This document shows positions 45,011 to 54,244 of a DNA stretch of 61,387 nucleotides, in pieces (positions within the stretch are counted from its first letter, which is position 1; each line of letters starts with the position of its first letter). The DNA is from Brevinematales bacterium (lineage in GTDB: Bacteria; Spirochaetota; Brevinematia; Brevinematales; GWF1-51-8), in assembly GCA_020059465.1 (NCBI GenBank), contig JAGVBZ010000002.1:1-61387 (forward strand). The letters are read 5' to 3'. Below the pieces are notes generated by a model. It made no database searches. It was not told the DNA's origin and saw only the letters and a list, made by a program, of their open reading frames with translations. A program made the position numbers and the translations under genes.

Positions 45011-46351
45011 ATGAAAAATAAAATTCTGCATATCTCCGCTAAAGCCATCGTTATCCTGTTTCTTCTTATCAGTAGTGTCGATTGCAATGTATCTAAGGAT
45101 AAAGTTCAGTTATTACCGAATAAAGGGAACGGCGTATATTTTTCCGCCGATGGAACCGCTAAACTTACGGTTAATAACTCGATGAGAATCCTTCAGCTGC
45201 AGGGCGAGGGATATCAGATGGGGTATAATTACGGATATCTTCTCGGCAATGAAATAATAAATACCTTAAGGATTTATGTATTCTGGTTCTTTAAAAATCA
45301 GGACGCAAATAACTCTTTTCATAAAGTGCAGAAGTTACAGGAAAAATTTGTATGGACTTCTCCATATCTGAAAGAGCTGGAAGGAATGCTGAAAGGGATT
45401 TACGAAAGCGTAGGGACAAATAACCTGATGATACGGACTCCCGATGGAAAATCTCACATGCTAAATATGCAGGATTTGATGATACTAAATACAATCGGTG
45501 ATTGGGCATGTTCGAGTTTTTCAGTATGGGGTTCGCTGCGAAAAGACGGGTCGCTGCTCTTAGCGCGTAATCTGGATTACATGATCGACGAAAAGGATGA
45601 ATTTAGGAACTATCATCTGATTACAGTATATAAACCGGATGATGGGAACGATTGGATAAACATCGGAATGTGCGGTTCGATCGGCGCGATAACCGCTTTT
45701 AATCAGTATGGAATTTGCGGGGTTCTTCATAATACCATGTATTATAAATCCGAAAATAATACCGGATTTGTATCGCGGATGATATTACTCAGAGAACTGA
45801 TGGAAAAGATGGGAAAAAACTCTCTCCCGTCTGACGCTGAGCAGCTTATAGAAAAAACCCCTGCCTTTTGCGGGAATAATATTCTGATGTGCTTTAATAA
45901 TGCCTCGTCAGACAAGAACCACGCGGCTGTTTTTGAGTATGACGGGAAATATTCTCACCCTGACGGAAGGGTGACGGTACGTTTTTCGACCGACAACCCG
46001 ACGTTGCCGAAAAATAAGGATTATGACCAGACTCTTTCATATACTGATTGTATCATCAATGTCAATCATTACCTTCTTAGAAAGAAAGATGCGTTCACCG
46101 AGTATAAGAATTCGGTCGAAAGATACATAAAGCTGAAAAAGGGAATTATCGCCGCGGTTCAGAAAGACGGTGATATAGATGTTATGGACGCAAAGGATAT
46201 TCTGAAAACGGTCGATGGCAAGTATACATTGCATAGTGTGATTTTTAAACCGCAATCCGGGGAGTTGTATATTTATCTTTCTGATTCGCCGAAATCGGCG
46301 CTGGAATGCAAAGAATGGAAGTTTTCTATCGAGGAATTATGGAATTGGTAA
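45011..46351 (+). CDS. C45-family acyltransferase/hydrolase-like lipoprotein, copy 1
   Basis: This 446-residue protein has a lipoprotein signal peptide (VILFLLISSVDC, lipidated Cys). The catalytic core resembles autoproteolytic NTN hydrolases of the C45 (acyl-CoA:6-APA acyltransferase-like) family: GDWACSSFSVWGSLRKDG with the candidate nucleophile Cys, LARNLDYM, GMCGSIGAITAFNQYGICG and an HNTMYY region. A pre-domain of about 80 residues with QMGYNYGYLLGNEIINTL precedes it. The substrate is unknown. The Met at 45011 follows AGGTAGGA. It is a tandem paralogue of 46445-47785. Confidence 0.78.
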   Translation: MKNKILHISAKAIVILFLLISSVDCNVSKDKVQLLPNKGNGVYFSADGTAKLTVNNSMRILQLQGEGYQMGYNYGYLLGNEIINTLRIYVFWFFKNQDANNSFHKVQKLQEKFVWTSPYLKELEGMLKGIYESVGTNNLMIRTPDGKSHMLNMQDLMILNTIGDWACSSFSVWGSLRKDGSLLLARNLDYMIDEKDEFRNYHLITVYKPDDGNDWINIGMCGSIGAITAFNQYGICGVLHNTMYYKSENNTGFVSRMILLRELMEKMGKNSLPSDAEQLIEKTPAFCGNNILMCFNNASSDKNHAAVFEYDGKYSHPDGRVTVRFSTDNPTLPKNKDYDQTLSYTDCIINVNHYLLRKKDAFTEYKNSVERYIKLKKGIIAAVQKDGDIDVMDAKDILKTVDGKYTLHSVIFKPQSGELYIYLSDSPKSALECKEWKFSIEELWNW

Positions 46352-46444
46352 GAATTTATTATTGATATAAATATTTTCCTTTTTAAGGTTGAAAATTTCT
46401 AATTTTGTATTATTATATACATAGTGATGATTTCAGGAGGCAAT

Positions 46445-47785
46445 ATGAAAAGCGGGACAAAACTGTTTTTATTGGCATTATTAGCAGGGGCGGGGTTTGC
46501 GTCAGGCTGCGCGATATTTGTGGGGCTGAATCCTAATGCTAAGGAACTTCCCATGAAGGGCGACGGAGTTTACACATCTGTCTATGGCGGTCAGCTCACG
46601 GTCAGCGGCGCGATGAGAATGCTCAAGCTTCAGGGGAGCAATTATCAGATGGGCTACGATTACGGCTACCTGCTCGGCAACGAGATTATCAATACACTGC
46701 AGTTATATATCTACTGGGTGCTTTTCCTTAAATATCCCGTGCAGACATACGATGAGGTTTACTCGTTCCAGACCCGATTCACATGGGAAACGTCTTATTC
46801 CAACGAACTGGTCGGGATGCTCGACGGTATCTACGCCAGCGTGACGGAGGAAAATCTGACAATATTCCCGCCTAACGGGCCTGTCCATAAACTCAGTCTT
46901 CAGGATCTGATGGTAATGAACACCGTCGGGGACTGGATGTGTTCGAGCTTAGCGGCATGGGGAAGCGCGACATGGGATGGTTCTTTGGTGTTTGCGCGCA
47001 ACTTCGATTATCTTCCCGACAGCCAGTCCGAATGTAAGAAGCTCCATGTGGTTACTGTCTACAAATCGGCTGTCGCGGGTGTTCACAGTTGGGCAGGCGC
47101 CGGAGTATGCGGCGTCATCGGCGCGATGACCGCGATGAACGACGCCGGTGTAGCTGGGGTGCTTCACAATACCGACGGATATCCGTCGTCCGATACCGGC
47201 GGATATATTTCCCGGCTGATCGCCCTCCGAAAGATTATGGAAACGATCGGCAGCGCGGACGGACCCTCCAATGTGGTGACGTTGCTCAATGCGACTCCGG
47301 CATATTATGGGAATAACATAATGGTGGGTTTCAGCAATACTTCGCTCCCGTTGAACGATAAGGCTGTGGTATTCGAATATGACGGGGATGCTACTCAGCC
47401 CGGCGGTCGTGTGACCGCGCGGTATGCGTCCGACAACCCCTCGCTGCCGGATAACGCCTATTTCACCCAGAGTATGACCAATCTCAACCTGATTATCAAC
47501 GTCAACCATTATCTCAAACGTAAATCGGTCGCTCCGGGTTATACCGACGATTCCGGAAACCGTTACGCGATGATCACGAACCAGTTAAAAACATATCTCC
47601 CGTTGAAAATTGATATTACCAACGTGAGAACGATTATGATGACTGTGGATGACGTGTTTACCCTGCATAGCGTGATATTCCAGCCCGAGAAGGGTTTGAT
47701 CGATATCTATCTTTCAGACAGTCCTTTACCCGCGTTTGAATGTAAGAAGTACAGTTATACTCTGTCCCAGTTGTTAACCTGGTAA
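46445..47785 (+). CDS. C45-family acyltransferase/hydrolase-like lipoprotein, copy 2
   Basis: This 446-residue paralogue has the lipobox GFASGC and the same domain order. QMGYDYGYLLGNEIINTL is nearly identical to copy 1. The catalytic segment is GDWMCSSLAAWGSATWDG with FARNFDYL, and AGVCGVIGAMTAMNDAGVAG follows. The Met at 46445 is behind AGGAGG. This copy is clearly less AT-rich than copy 1, so the two differ in base composition despite being tandem; copy 1 may be the later or relaxed one. Both end with conserved aromatic W. Confidence 0.78.
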   Translation: MKSGTKLFLLALLAGAGFASGCAIFVGLNPNAKELPMKGDGVYTSVYGGQLTVSGAMRMLKLQGSNYQMGYDYGYLLGNEIINTLQLYIYWVLFLKYPVQTYDEVYSFQTRFTWETSYSNELVGMLDGIYASVTEENLTIFPPNGPVHKLSLQDLMVMNTVGDWMCSSLAAWGSATWDGSLVFARNFDYLPDSQSECKKLHVVTVYKSAVAGVHSWAGAGVCGVIGAMTAMNDAGVAGVLHNTDGYPSSDTGGYISRLIALRKIMETIGSADGPSNVVTLLNATPAYYGNNIMVGFSNTSLPLNDKAVVFEYDGDATQPGGRVTARYASDNPSLPDNAYFTQSMTNLNLIINVNHYLKRKSVAPGYTDDSGNRYAMITNQLKTYLPLKIDITNVRTIMMTVDDVFTLHSVIFQPEKGLIDIYLSDSPLPAFECKKYSYTLSQLLTW

Positions 47786-47809
47786 ATATGGAAAACGGGT
47801 TATAGATGA

Positions 47810-47843
47810 GGCGGTTATCTTCGGATAACCGCCTTTTTTTATT
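47810..47843 (+). terminator. Terminator after the C45 pair
   Basis: GGCGGTTATC (47810-47819) and GATAACCGCC (47824-47833) pair around TTCG, followed by TTTTTTTATTT. Confidence 0.92.
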
Positions 47844-48045
47844 TCACCGGGAAGAGTAATGATGATGCAAATCGATGTGCCGGAAATCGTGCTTTATCAT
47901 AATGAAGCTGTTATACATACATTGGTTCATGTAATGGTTTTATCCTACTATATTACTATTCTATTTGTGAAAAAATTCACTTTTTTTCTTGCGTTTTTTC
48001 AGGTTTATGTTATTCTAAAGATGCAAATAATAATAGGGGTGCGAT

Positions 48046-49080
48046 ATGCAAAATGCCATACTTCGCAAATCTCATCTCAACGATTTTATCTCGAAACTTG
48101 CGGTAATTGAAAAGGTAATGGCTCCTGTAGCCAAAGGCCCGAATCATTACGCGTTCGAGGAAGTAAAATCCGCGAAGGAGATTTCGCTCCAGTACATTCC
48201 CACCATTCTCCCGCCGAAAAAGTATTTTATGCCGCAGCATGAAACTCTTCTTGAGTACGACACCCGCGAAGGGCAGAAAATGCATGCGGTCGCAGAGGTT
48301 GAAAAAATGGTGCTGTTCGGCGTTCATACCTGCGACCTTGCCGGTATTCAGTGCCTGAATATTGTTTTTTCCGACCGCCCGAAAGACCTCAATTATCTGA
48401 TCCACAAGAACAAAATTGCCATCATCGGGTTCGAATGCAATAATTACTGTGACGAGCATGCGAGCTGTGCACTGATGGGAAACCATATCCCGAAAGGCGG
48501 ATACGACATGTTTTTCACCGACCTCGGGGACTATTTCTTTATTCATGTAAACACCCAGCTTGGCGAAGAATTATTGGACAAAACAGGGGTGTACGAAGAG
48601 GCGAAGATCGAGCATATGAATGCGCTCGAAGATCTCCGGGCGAAAAAGAAGGAAATCTTTAAAAACGAAGTCGATGTCGATAAAAATATGATACCGGAAT
48701 ATTTTAAAAAAGGTTTTGACAGTGCGGTGTGGGACGATTTGGGAGAAAGGTGTATCTCGTGCGGGAACTGTACCAACGTATGTCCGACCTGTTACTGCTT
48801 CGATGTCTATGACGATCCCGACCTCGGCGCGAAAACGGGAAAGCGTATCCGTGTATGGGACTCCTGCCAGAACGAACCGTTTGCACGGGTTGCAGGCGGC
48901 GAAAGCTTCCGTTCTCAGCGCAAAGACCGCAAGCGTCACCGCTTCAACCGGAAATTCCGTTATCCCGTCGAGCGGTACGGAAAATTTTTCTGCACAGGAT
49001 GCGGCAGATGTACCCGTGTGTGTATGGCGAAAATCAACCTCAAGGATACCATCAAATCCTTAGCGAAGGAGTACAAGTGA
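48046..49080 (+). CDS. hydB: Sulfhydrogenase-type hydrogenase beta subunit
   Basis: This 344-residue iron-sulfur subunit matches HydB of cytoplasmic group 3b [NiFe] hydrogenases. The N-terminal two-thirds resembles the AsrA-like domain with FGVHTCDLAGIQCLN, and two [4Fe-4S] motifs lie at the C-terminus: CISCGNCTNVCPTC and CTGCGRCTRVCMAKI. It would pass electrons between the catalytic pair and HydG. It is the first gene of hydB-hydG-hydD-hydA, the same order as in Pyrococcus. Confidence 0.88.
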   Translation: MQNAILRKSHLNDFISKLAVIEKVMAPVAKGPNHYAFEEVKSAKEISLQYIPTILPPKKYFMPQHETLLEYDTREGQKMHAVAEVEKMVLFGVHTCDLAGIQCLNIVFSDRPKDLNYLIHKNKIAIIGFECNNYCDEHASCALMGNHIPKGGYDMFFTDLGDYFFIHVNTQLGEELLDKTGVYEEAKIEHMNALEDLRAKKKEIFKNEVDVDKNMIPEYFKKGFDSAVWDDLGERCISCGNCTNVCPTCYCFDVYDDPDLGAKTGKRIRVWDSCQNEPFARVAGGESFRSQRKDRKRHRFNRKFRYPVERYGKFFCTGCGRCTRVCMAKINLKDTIKSLAKEYK

Positions 49081-49922
49081 TGGAAAAAATGAGTATAAAC
49101 CGTTCCGCTTATAAAATCAAGGAAGCGAAAATTTTAAGCGCCAGACGTCTGACGGACAGCGAAAAACTTTTCGATATCGCGCTCCAGAGCGGCGAAAGCC
49201 TCGATTACGAACCGGGGCAGTTTGCCGAAGTATCCATCTTCGGAGTGGGTGAGGCTCCGATTTCGATCTGTTCCTCTCCGACGAAAAGGGGTTCGTTTGA
49301 ACTCTGCGTACGTGCGGTCGGAGACGGGCGTTTTACCAACGCTATGCATAAACTTGAGGCCGGCGACGATATCGGTATTCGCGGCCCGTTCGGAGTGGGT
49401 TTTCCCGTGCAGCTTTTCGAAGGCAACGATCTTATGCTGGTTGCGGGCGGACTGGGTATCGCTCCCCTGCGTTCGCTGATTAATTATGTCATCGACAATC
49501 GCCGCGATTTCGGAAAGGTCAACATCCTTCTCGGCTGTAAGACCCCGCTGAATATGCTGTTCGGCGACGAGATCGAGGATTGGCAGAAACGCATCGATAT
49601 CAACTTCAGTTGTACGGTCGACCGCGGTGCGCCTGATTGGAAGGGCAACGTCGGTCTGATCACGTCGCTTATCCCCGGCGTCGACCTCGACCCGGAAAAT
49701 ACGTTTGCAGTAGTGGTGGGCCCGCCCATCATGTATAAGTTCGTTATCAAGGAATTGACCGGGAAGAATATCCCGGATCACCGGATCCTTGTTTCTCTCG
49801 AGCGGCATATGAAGTGCGGTCTCGGTAAATGCGGGCATTGCCAGATTCATAATATTTACTGTTGTCAGGACGGACCGGTGTTCTTCTACGACCGGATCAA
49901 AGATTTGAAGGGGGCAATCTAA
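49080..49922 (+). CDS. hydG: Hydrogenase gamma subunit, FAD/NAD(P)-binding
   Basis: The 280-residue diaphorase-like subunit reduces NAD(P) with electrons from HydB. An FAD domain (YEPGQFAEVSIFGVGEAPIS, APISICSSPTK), an NAD(P)-binding domain (LVAGGLGIAPLRSLINYVID), and a C-terminal [2Fe-2S] site (HMKCGLGKCGHCQIHNIYC) are clear. The ATG at 49080 overlaps the hydB TGA. The name hydG here means the hydrogenase gamma subunit, not the [FeFe] maturase. Confidence 0.9.
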   Translation: MEKMSINRSAYKIKEAKILSARRLTDSEKLFDIALQSGESLDYEPGQFAEVSIFGVGEAPISICSSPTKRGSFELCVRAVGDGRFTNAMHKLEAGDDIGIRGPFGVGFPVQLFEGNDLMLVAGGLGIAPLRSLINYVIDNRRDFGKVNILLGCKTPLNMLFGDEIEDWQKRIDINFSCTVDRGAPDWKGNVGLITSLIPGVDLDPENTFAVVVGPPIMYKFVIKELTGKNIPDHRILVSLERHMKCGLGKCGHCQIHNIYCCQDGPVFFYDRIKDLKGAI

Positions 49923-50662
49923 TGACAAAACCTAAGGTCGCGTTTTTCGATTTTGCTTGCTGCGAGGGTTGTCAGTTACAGGTCGCCAATCTGGGTGAAG
50001 CCCTTCTGGATATCCTCGAAGTGATAGATGTGGTGGAATTCCGCGAAGTTATGTCCGAAAAATGGCCGCAGAGTTTCGATATCGCTATTATTGAAGGAAG
50101 TATCACCACCAGTCACGCGGTAGAACGGATCAAAGAAATCCGCGCGCGTTCCAAAGTACTGATCGCGTACGGCTCCTGCGCCACTATCGGCGGAGTGAAC
50201 GGGATGAAGAATAATTACGAATTGAAGGATATCCGTGAATATGTCTATAAGGATAAAGCGGAGTTCTTCGATACGATTCCCACCCGCGCGGTTCATCAGG
50301 TGGTAAACGTCGATTATTCCGTCAACGGATGCCCGATTTATCCGCCCGAGTTTATCCGTATCCTCAAAGCCGCATTGGCGGGGCTTCCGTACCATGTGCC
50401 CGATAATTCGGTATGCGTCGAATGTAAGCTGAACGAGAATATCTGCCTGTTCGAGCGCGGGATATCTTGCGCCGGGCCCATCACACGTTCCGGATGCAAC
50501 TCGTGGTGCGTCAATAACGGCAACATCTGCTACGGCTGCCGCGGTATGGTCAGCAATCCGAACGAGAACGGGTTTAAGGCCGTACTCGAAAAGTATGATA
50601 TCACGGTGGATATGATTATGAACAAGATGAATATGTATAATAAATGCCGGGAGATCAAATAA
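49922..50662 (+). CDS. hydD: [NiFe] hydrogenase small (delta) subunit
   Basis: This 246-residue small subunit holds the electron-transfer clusters, with FDFACCEGCQLQVANLG at the N-terminus for the proximal [4Fe-4S] cluster and CXXC patterns VECKLNENICLFERG and CNSWCVNNGNICYGC at the C-terminus. No Tat signal is present, in line with a cytoplasmic enzyme. The ATG at 49922 overlaps the hydG stop (TAATG). Confidence 0.9.
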   Translation: MTKPKVAFFDFACCEGCQLQVANLGEALLDILEVIDVVEFREVMSEKWPQSFDIAIIEGSITTSHAVERIKEIRARSKVLIAYGSCATIGGVNGMKNNYELKDIREYVYKDKAEFFDTIPTRAVHQVVNVDYSVNGCPIYPPEFIRILKAALAGLPYHVPDNSVCVECKLNENICLFERGISCAGPITRSGCNSWCVNNGNICYGCRGMVSNPNENGFKAVLEKYDITVDMIMNKMNMYNKCREIK

Positions 50663-51984
50663 TGGGAAAGAATATAAAGGTCAATGTCGAATACTTGACC
50701 CGTGTGGAGGGTCACGGCAATATCGTGGTGAATGTAAACGACGGGGTGCTCGAAGAGTGCAAACTGGAGATCGTAGAAAGTCCGCGTTTCTTCGAGGGAA
50801 TGCTCAGGGGCCGCTCGATATTCGAGGCTCAGCATGTCACATCGCGTATCTGCGGTATCTGCGCATGCGGGCATAGTCTCGCGTCGATACAGGCCGCCGA
50901 GGACGCGATTGGATTCAAGCCCAGCGATCAGACTATCCGTCTCCGCAAGCTCCTGCTCCATATGGAGAACCTCGACAGCCATCTTCTGCATATTTACCTG
51001 CTGGTGGCTCCCGATCTCCTCGGCGTCAAGAGCTTCGTTCCCCTGATCGACTCGCATAATAAGGTCGTCCGCCGCGCCCTGCGTATGAAGAAGACATGCA
51101 ACGACGTCTGCGATATCCTTGCGGGACGGCATATTCACCCGATATCCAGTATCGTCGGCGGATGGACGAAGCTTCCCGACGAAAAGGCGCTCGACGCGAT
51201 GCTCGCGTATCTGAATGGGATGATTCCCGATATGAACGCGACCATCGAGCTTGCGGCGGGGCTGAAGTTCCCGGAATTGCAGCGTGATACTGAATATGTA
51301 GCGCTAGTCTCGGACGACGGGGAATACCCTCTCCTGATGGGCGACGTGGGTTCGACCGACGGTGTCCGAATGAATAAAAAGGATTATAAGAAAATCACGA
51401 ACGAATTCGTCGTACCGCATTCGTCCGCGAAACATACGAAGCTCAGCCGCGAATCCTATGCGGTCGGCGCGCTTGCCCGTTTTAATGTCAATTACAGCAA
51501 GCTCCGAAAGGAAGCCAAGGATATTGCGGCCGCAGTCGGGATGAAACCGAAGGTTACGAATCCCTACCTGAATACAGTCGCGCAGCTGATCGAATGCGCG
51601 GAAAGTCTCTATGACGCTATCGATATTGTCAAGCATTTCAAGGAAAAAGGGGTCGACCATTCGGAAGCGGTAGTAGTCGGGCTGAACGAGCAGAAGCGTA
51701 TTCTGGTCAAAGCGGGTTCCGGTGTGGGCGCTGTGGAAGTCCCGCGCGGACTGCTGTTCCATCATTATGAGGTGGACGACAAGGGGATCATTGTTAACGC
51801 GAACTGTATCATACCGACCGGCCAGAACTGCAATAATATCGAGCACGATATGAAGAAACTGGTTCCGGAGATACTCGATAAGTCGGAAGCCGAGATTACG
51901 CTCGCGCTCGAAATGCTGGTACGCGCATACGATCCGTGTATTTCCTGTTCGGCGCATTTCCTGGACGTAAAGTTTGTTAGATAG
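50662..51984 (+). CDS. hydA: [NiFe] hydrogenase large (alpha) subunit
   Basis: The 440-residue catalytic subunit binds the Ni-Fe(CN)2CO site. The N-terminal RICGICACGHSLASIQAAED (RxCxxC) and the C-terminal DPCISCSAHF (DPCxxC) give the four cysteine ligands. HPISSIVGGWTKLP supports group 3. After the conserved His, the tail FLDVKFVR is the peptide removed by the maturation protease. The start overlaps the hydD stop. Group 3b enzymes oxidise NADPH with H+ reduction or the reverse, and may reduce sulfur. Confidence 0.92.
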   Translation: MGKNIKVNVEYLTRVEGHGNIVVNVNDGVLEECKLEIVESPRFFEGMLRGRSIFEAQHVTSRICGICACGHSLASIQAAEDAIGFKPSDQTIRLRKLLLHMENLDSHLLHIYLLVAPDLLGVKSFVPLIDSHNKVVRRALRMKKTCNDVCDILAGRHIHPISSIVGGWTKLPDEKALDAMLAYLNGMIPDMNATIELAAGLKFPELQRDTEYVALVSDDGEYPLLMGDVGSTDGVRMNKKDYKKITNEFVVPHSSAKHTKLSRESYAVGALARFNVNYSKLRKEAKDIAAAVGMKPKVTNPYLNTVAQLIECAESLYDAIDIVKHFKEKGVDHSEAVVVGLNEQKRILVKAGSGVGAVEVPRGLLFHHYEVDDKGIIVNANCIIPTGQNCNNIEHDMKKLVPEILDKSEAEITLALEMLVRAYDPCISCSAHFLDVKFVR

Positions 51985-52450
51985 CGGTATCTCGGGATAT
52001 TTTAAAGCACCGGGTTATCCGTTTCTCATAGTGACTGTCGGCAATTCGCTGCGCAGCGATGACGGGGTTGGGCCGTATATCTCGTCGAAACTGACGGAAC
52101 TCCCAAGGGGATTCCACCTGCTGGACGCGGGAGACCGTCCCGAGAATATTGTTACCGACGCGGTAGATATCCGTCCCGCGCGGACAGTTATTATCGATGC
52201 CGCGGATTTCGGCGGGTTCCCCGGCGAGGCGCGTTTTATTCCTGACAGCGCGATCCCCCAAACCCCGCTCAGCACCCATTCCTTTCCGTTACCTGTAATC
52301 ACATCCATTCTCCGGCAGGATACCGGAAGCGAAGTGCGTTTCCTCGGGATTCAGGCGAAATCCCTCGGATTCGGCGAGGTTATTTCTCCGGAAGTTCTCG
52401 CGTCTGCCGATGAGATTATCTCGCTGATTACCGGATTTGTGACGGGATAA
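51974..52450 (+). CDS. hycI: Hydrogenase maturation protease (HycI/HyhD type)
   Basis: This 158-residue protease removes the C-terminal peptide of the large subunit once nickel is inserted. TVGNSLRSDDGVGPYISSKL is the family's metal-sensing GNxLxxDDGxG motif, DAGDRPENIV, DAADFGG and HSFPLPVITSIL follow. It starts at a TTG overlapping the end of hydA by 11 bases. It is the dedicated protease of this operon. Confidence 0.88.
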   Translation: MLDSGISGYFKAPGYPFLIVTVGNSLRSDDGVGPYISSKLTELPRGFHLLDAGDRPENIVTDAVDIRPARTVIIDAADFGGFPGEARFIPDSAIPQTPLSTHSFPLPVITSILRQDTGSEVRFLGIQAKSLGFGEVISPEVLASADEIISLITGFVTG

Positions 52451-52537
52451 ATCCTACCTTTTTTACAGGTAGTGACTGGATATTTTCCACAGAATTATAT
52501 ATAATTATTACGGTGTTTTTTGAATTTGGAGGCGGCG

Positions 52538-53836
52538 ATGTGCTATGCCATACCCGGAAGGGTCGAGGCGATGGACGAACGTTTTGTGACAGTGGATTAT
52601 TTCGGCGAGAAGAAGCGCGCGATTAACGAGCTTTCCGACCTGCGGATAGGGGATTATATTTACGCGCAGGGCGGATATGTCATACAGGCGCTTCCCGAAC
52701 AGGAAGCCCGTTCCATTCTATCGGTCTGGAAGGAAACGTTTTTCGAACTTCAGGAGATGGATCTTCAGCTCTCGCGGCTGGATATGAAAGACCGCGGGGT
52801 GGATAAAAAGACTCTGCGGTTACTCGATAAGGCCGCAGAATCCCGCCCGCTTTCCGGCGAAGAACTCTATCACCTGCTCAATCTCGAGAACGATCATGAA
52901 CGGTCGATGCTCTATAAAACCGCGAACTTTCTGCGCCGAAAGCATTTGGGAAATTCCTGCTGCGTGCATGGTATTATCGAATTCTCCTCTTATTGCCCGC
53001 GGAACTGCTTCTATTGCGGTATTTCCGCCCATAATAATAAACTTGCGCGTTACCGGATGACCGACGAGGAAATCTACGCGGCGGTCGACGAGGCTGTGGA
53101 AAAGCACGGATTCCAGGCGCTGGTGCTGCAGTCCGGCGAAGATCCTGAATTCCCCGCGCCGCGTCTGGCTGGAATCATCTGTGAGATCAAACTCAGGCAT
53201 CCGTGCCTGATATTTATCAGCGTTGGGGAAATCGGTATCGACGGGCTTCGCGAACTGTACGACGCGGGAGCGAGGGGAGTCCTGCTCCGTTTCGAGACGT
53301 CCAATCCTGAACTCTATCAAACGCTCCATCCGGGATATAGTCTGGACAGCCGTATCGCGCACCTGAAAGCGGCGTATGAGATGGGTTACCTGATTATTAC
53401 CGGAGGGCTGATCGGCGTGCCGGGGCAGACGAAGCGCGATATGCTGAACGATATCCTGCTCGCGCGGGAACTGCATTCCGAGATGTACAGCTTCGGGCCG
53501 TTCATCCCGCATCCCGGTACTCCTCTTGCGGATAAAACGGTCGCCCCGGTCGAACAAATCCTGAATACGCTGGCGGCTGCGCGTATCGCCGACCCTGATA
53601 ATGCGAAAATACTGGTGACGACATCGTTCGAGACGGCAGACCCGGAGGCGCGAGAGAAAGGGCTGATGGCGGGTGCGAACTCGGTCATGCTGAATGTCAC
53701 CCCGGAACGTTTCCGGGAGTGCTACGAGATTTACCCGAACCGCGCGCACCTGCATGAAAGTATCCCAGTTCAGATCGAGACGACCCTCAATCTGCTGCGC
53801 GGCCTCGGGCGCGCGCCCACCGATCTGGGGGTGTGA
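52538..53836 (+). CDS. HypC-HydE-like radical SAM fusion
   Basis: This 432-residue protein has an N-terminal HypC domain (residues 1-70): MCYAIPGRVEAMDERFVTVD, then DLRIGDYIYAQGGYVIQALP and EQEARSIL, with the conserved N-terminal Cys2. In normal HypC the loop WVLVHVGFA has a key His; here it is AQGGYV, so the His is replaced by Gln. A linker and a radical SAM domain follow, with SSYCPRNCFYCGISAHN (CX3CX2C) and a HydE/BioB-like barrel to ILKTTL-type strands (LITGGLIGVPGQTKRD). The ATG at 52538 with GGAGG matches the MC start. It lies after the hydrogenase operon. Confidence 0.82.
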   Translation: MCYAIPGRVEAMDERFVTVDYFGEKKRAINELSDLRIGDYIYAQGGYVIQALPEQEARSILSVWKETFFELQEMDLQLSRLDMKDRGVDKKTLRLLDKAAESRPLSGEELYHLLNLENDHERSMLYKTANFLRRKHLGNSCCVHGIIEFSSYCPRNCFYCGISAHNNKLARYRMTDEEIYAAVDEAVEKHGFQALVLQSGEDPEFPAPRLAGIICEIKLRHPCLIFISVGEIGIDGLRELYDAGARGVLLRFETSNPELYQTLHPGYSLDSRIAHLKAAYEMGYLIITGGLIGVPGQTKRDMLNDILLARELHSEMYSFGPFIPHPGTPLADKTVAPVEQILNTLAAARIADPDNAKILVTTSFETADPEAREKGLMAGANSVMLNVTPERFRECYEIYPNRAHLHESIPVQIETTLNLLRGLGRAPTDLGV

Positions 53837-53842
53837 TTATTT
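53772..53842 (+). repeat. Direct repeat, HypC-radical SAM gene 3' end, proximal copy
   Basis: This 71-bp stretch covers the end of the fusion gene and its TGA stop, plus the vapC stop. It matches 54520-54589 except for one missing base. Confidence 0.92.
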
Positions 53843-54244
53843 GAGATAAGGATTCAAAATTTGCAATCTTTCCTCGATGATCTGTTTATGCTGCATATCC
53901 TCGGAATAAAGTACGGTACAGTTATTCTCTAAAGCAGATGCGAGTATCAAACTGTCATAATAGGAAAAAGAATATGTGCCTGCGAGATTCAGTGCCAATG
54001 CGATGGTTTTATAATCGATCAATGCAAGATGAGAATTTTCCACAATTTTCGAGGTTATCTGAAAAATCGACGGATAGTCGAAATGAAATTTTCGGTGCAT
54101 TACATTTGAGATTTCATTGATTACCTGCGTTGATATAACCGGTTTCCTTTCAAGAAGTTGCAGAGTGCTTTCTTTCTTTGGCGGGTATTTATCTATTGCG
54201 TAAATGATTACAGAAGAATCCAGAAAGAATAAGCTATCGCTCAT
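53837..54244 (-). CDS. vapC: VapC-type PIN-domain ribonuclease toxin
   Basis: The 135-residue PIN protein has FFLDSSVIIYAIDKYP at the start (first acidic residue), INEISNVMHRKF, and SYYDSLILASALEN, with TVLYSEDMQHK bearing the last acidic residues. PIN toxins of VapBC systems cleave tRNA or other RNA. The Met at 54244 is used; the antitoxin overlaps it by 11 bases. Its stop TAA lies within the proximal repeat. The gene is AT-rich. Confidence 0.85.
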   Translation of the reverse strand: MSDSLFFLDSSVIIYAIDKYPPKKESTLQLLERKPVISTQVINEISNVMHRKFHFDYPSIFQITSKIVENSHLALIDYKTIALALNLAGTYSFSYYDSLILASALENNCTVLYSEDMQHKQIIEERLQILNPYLK

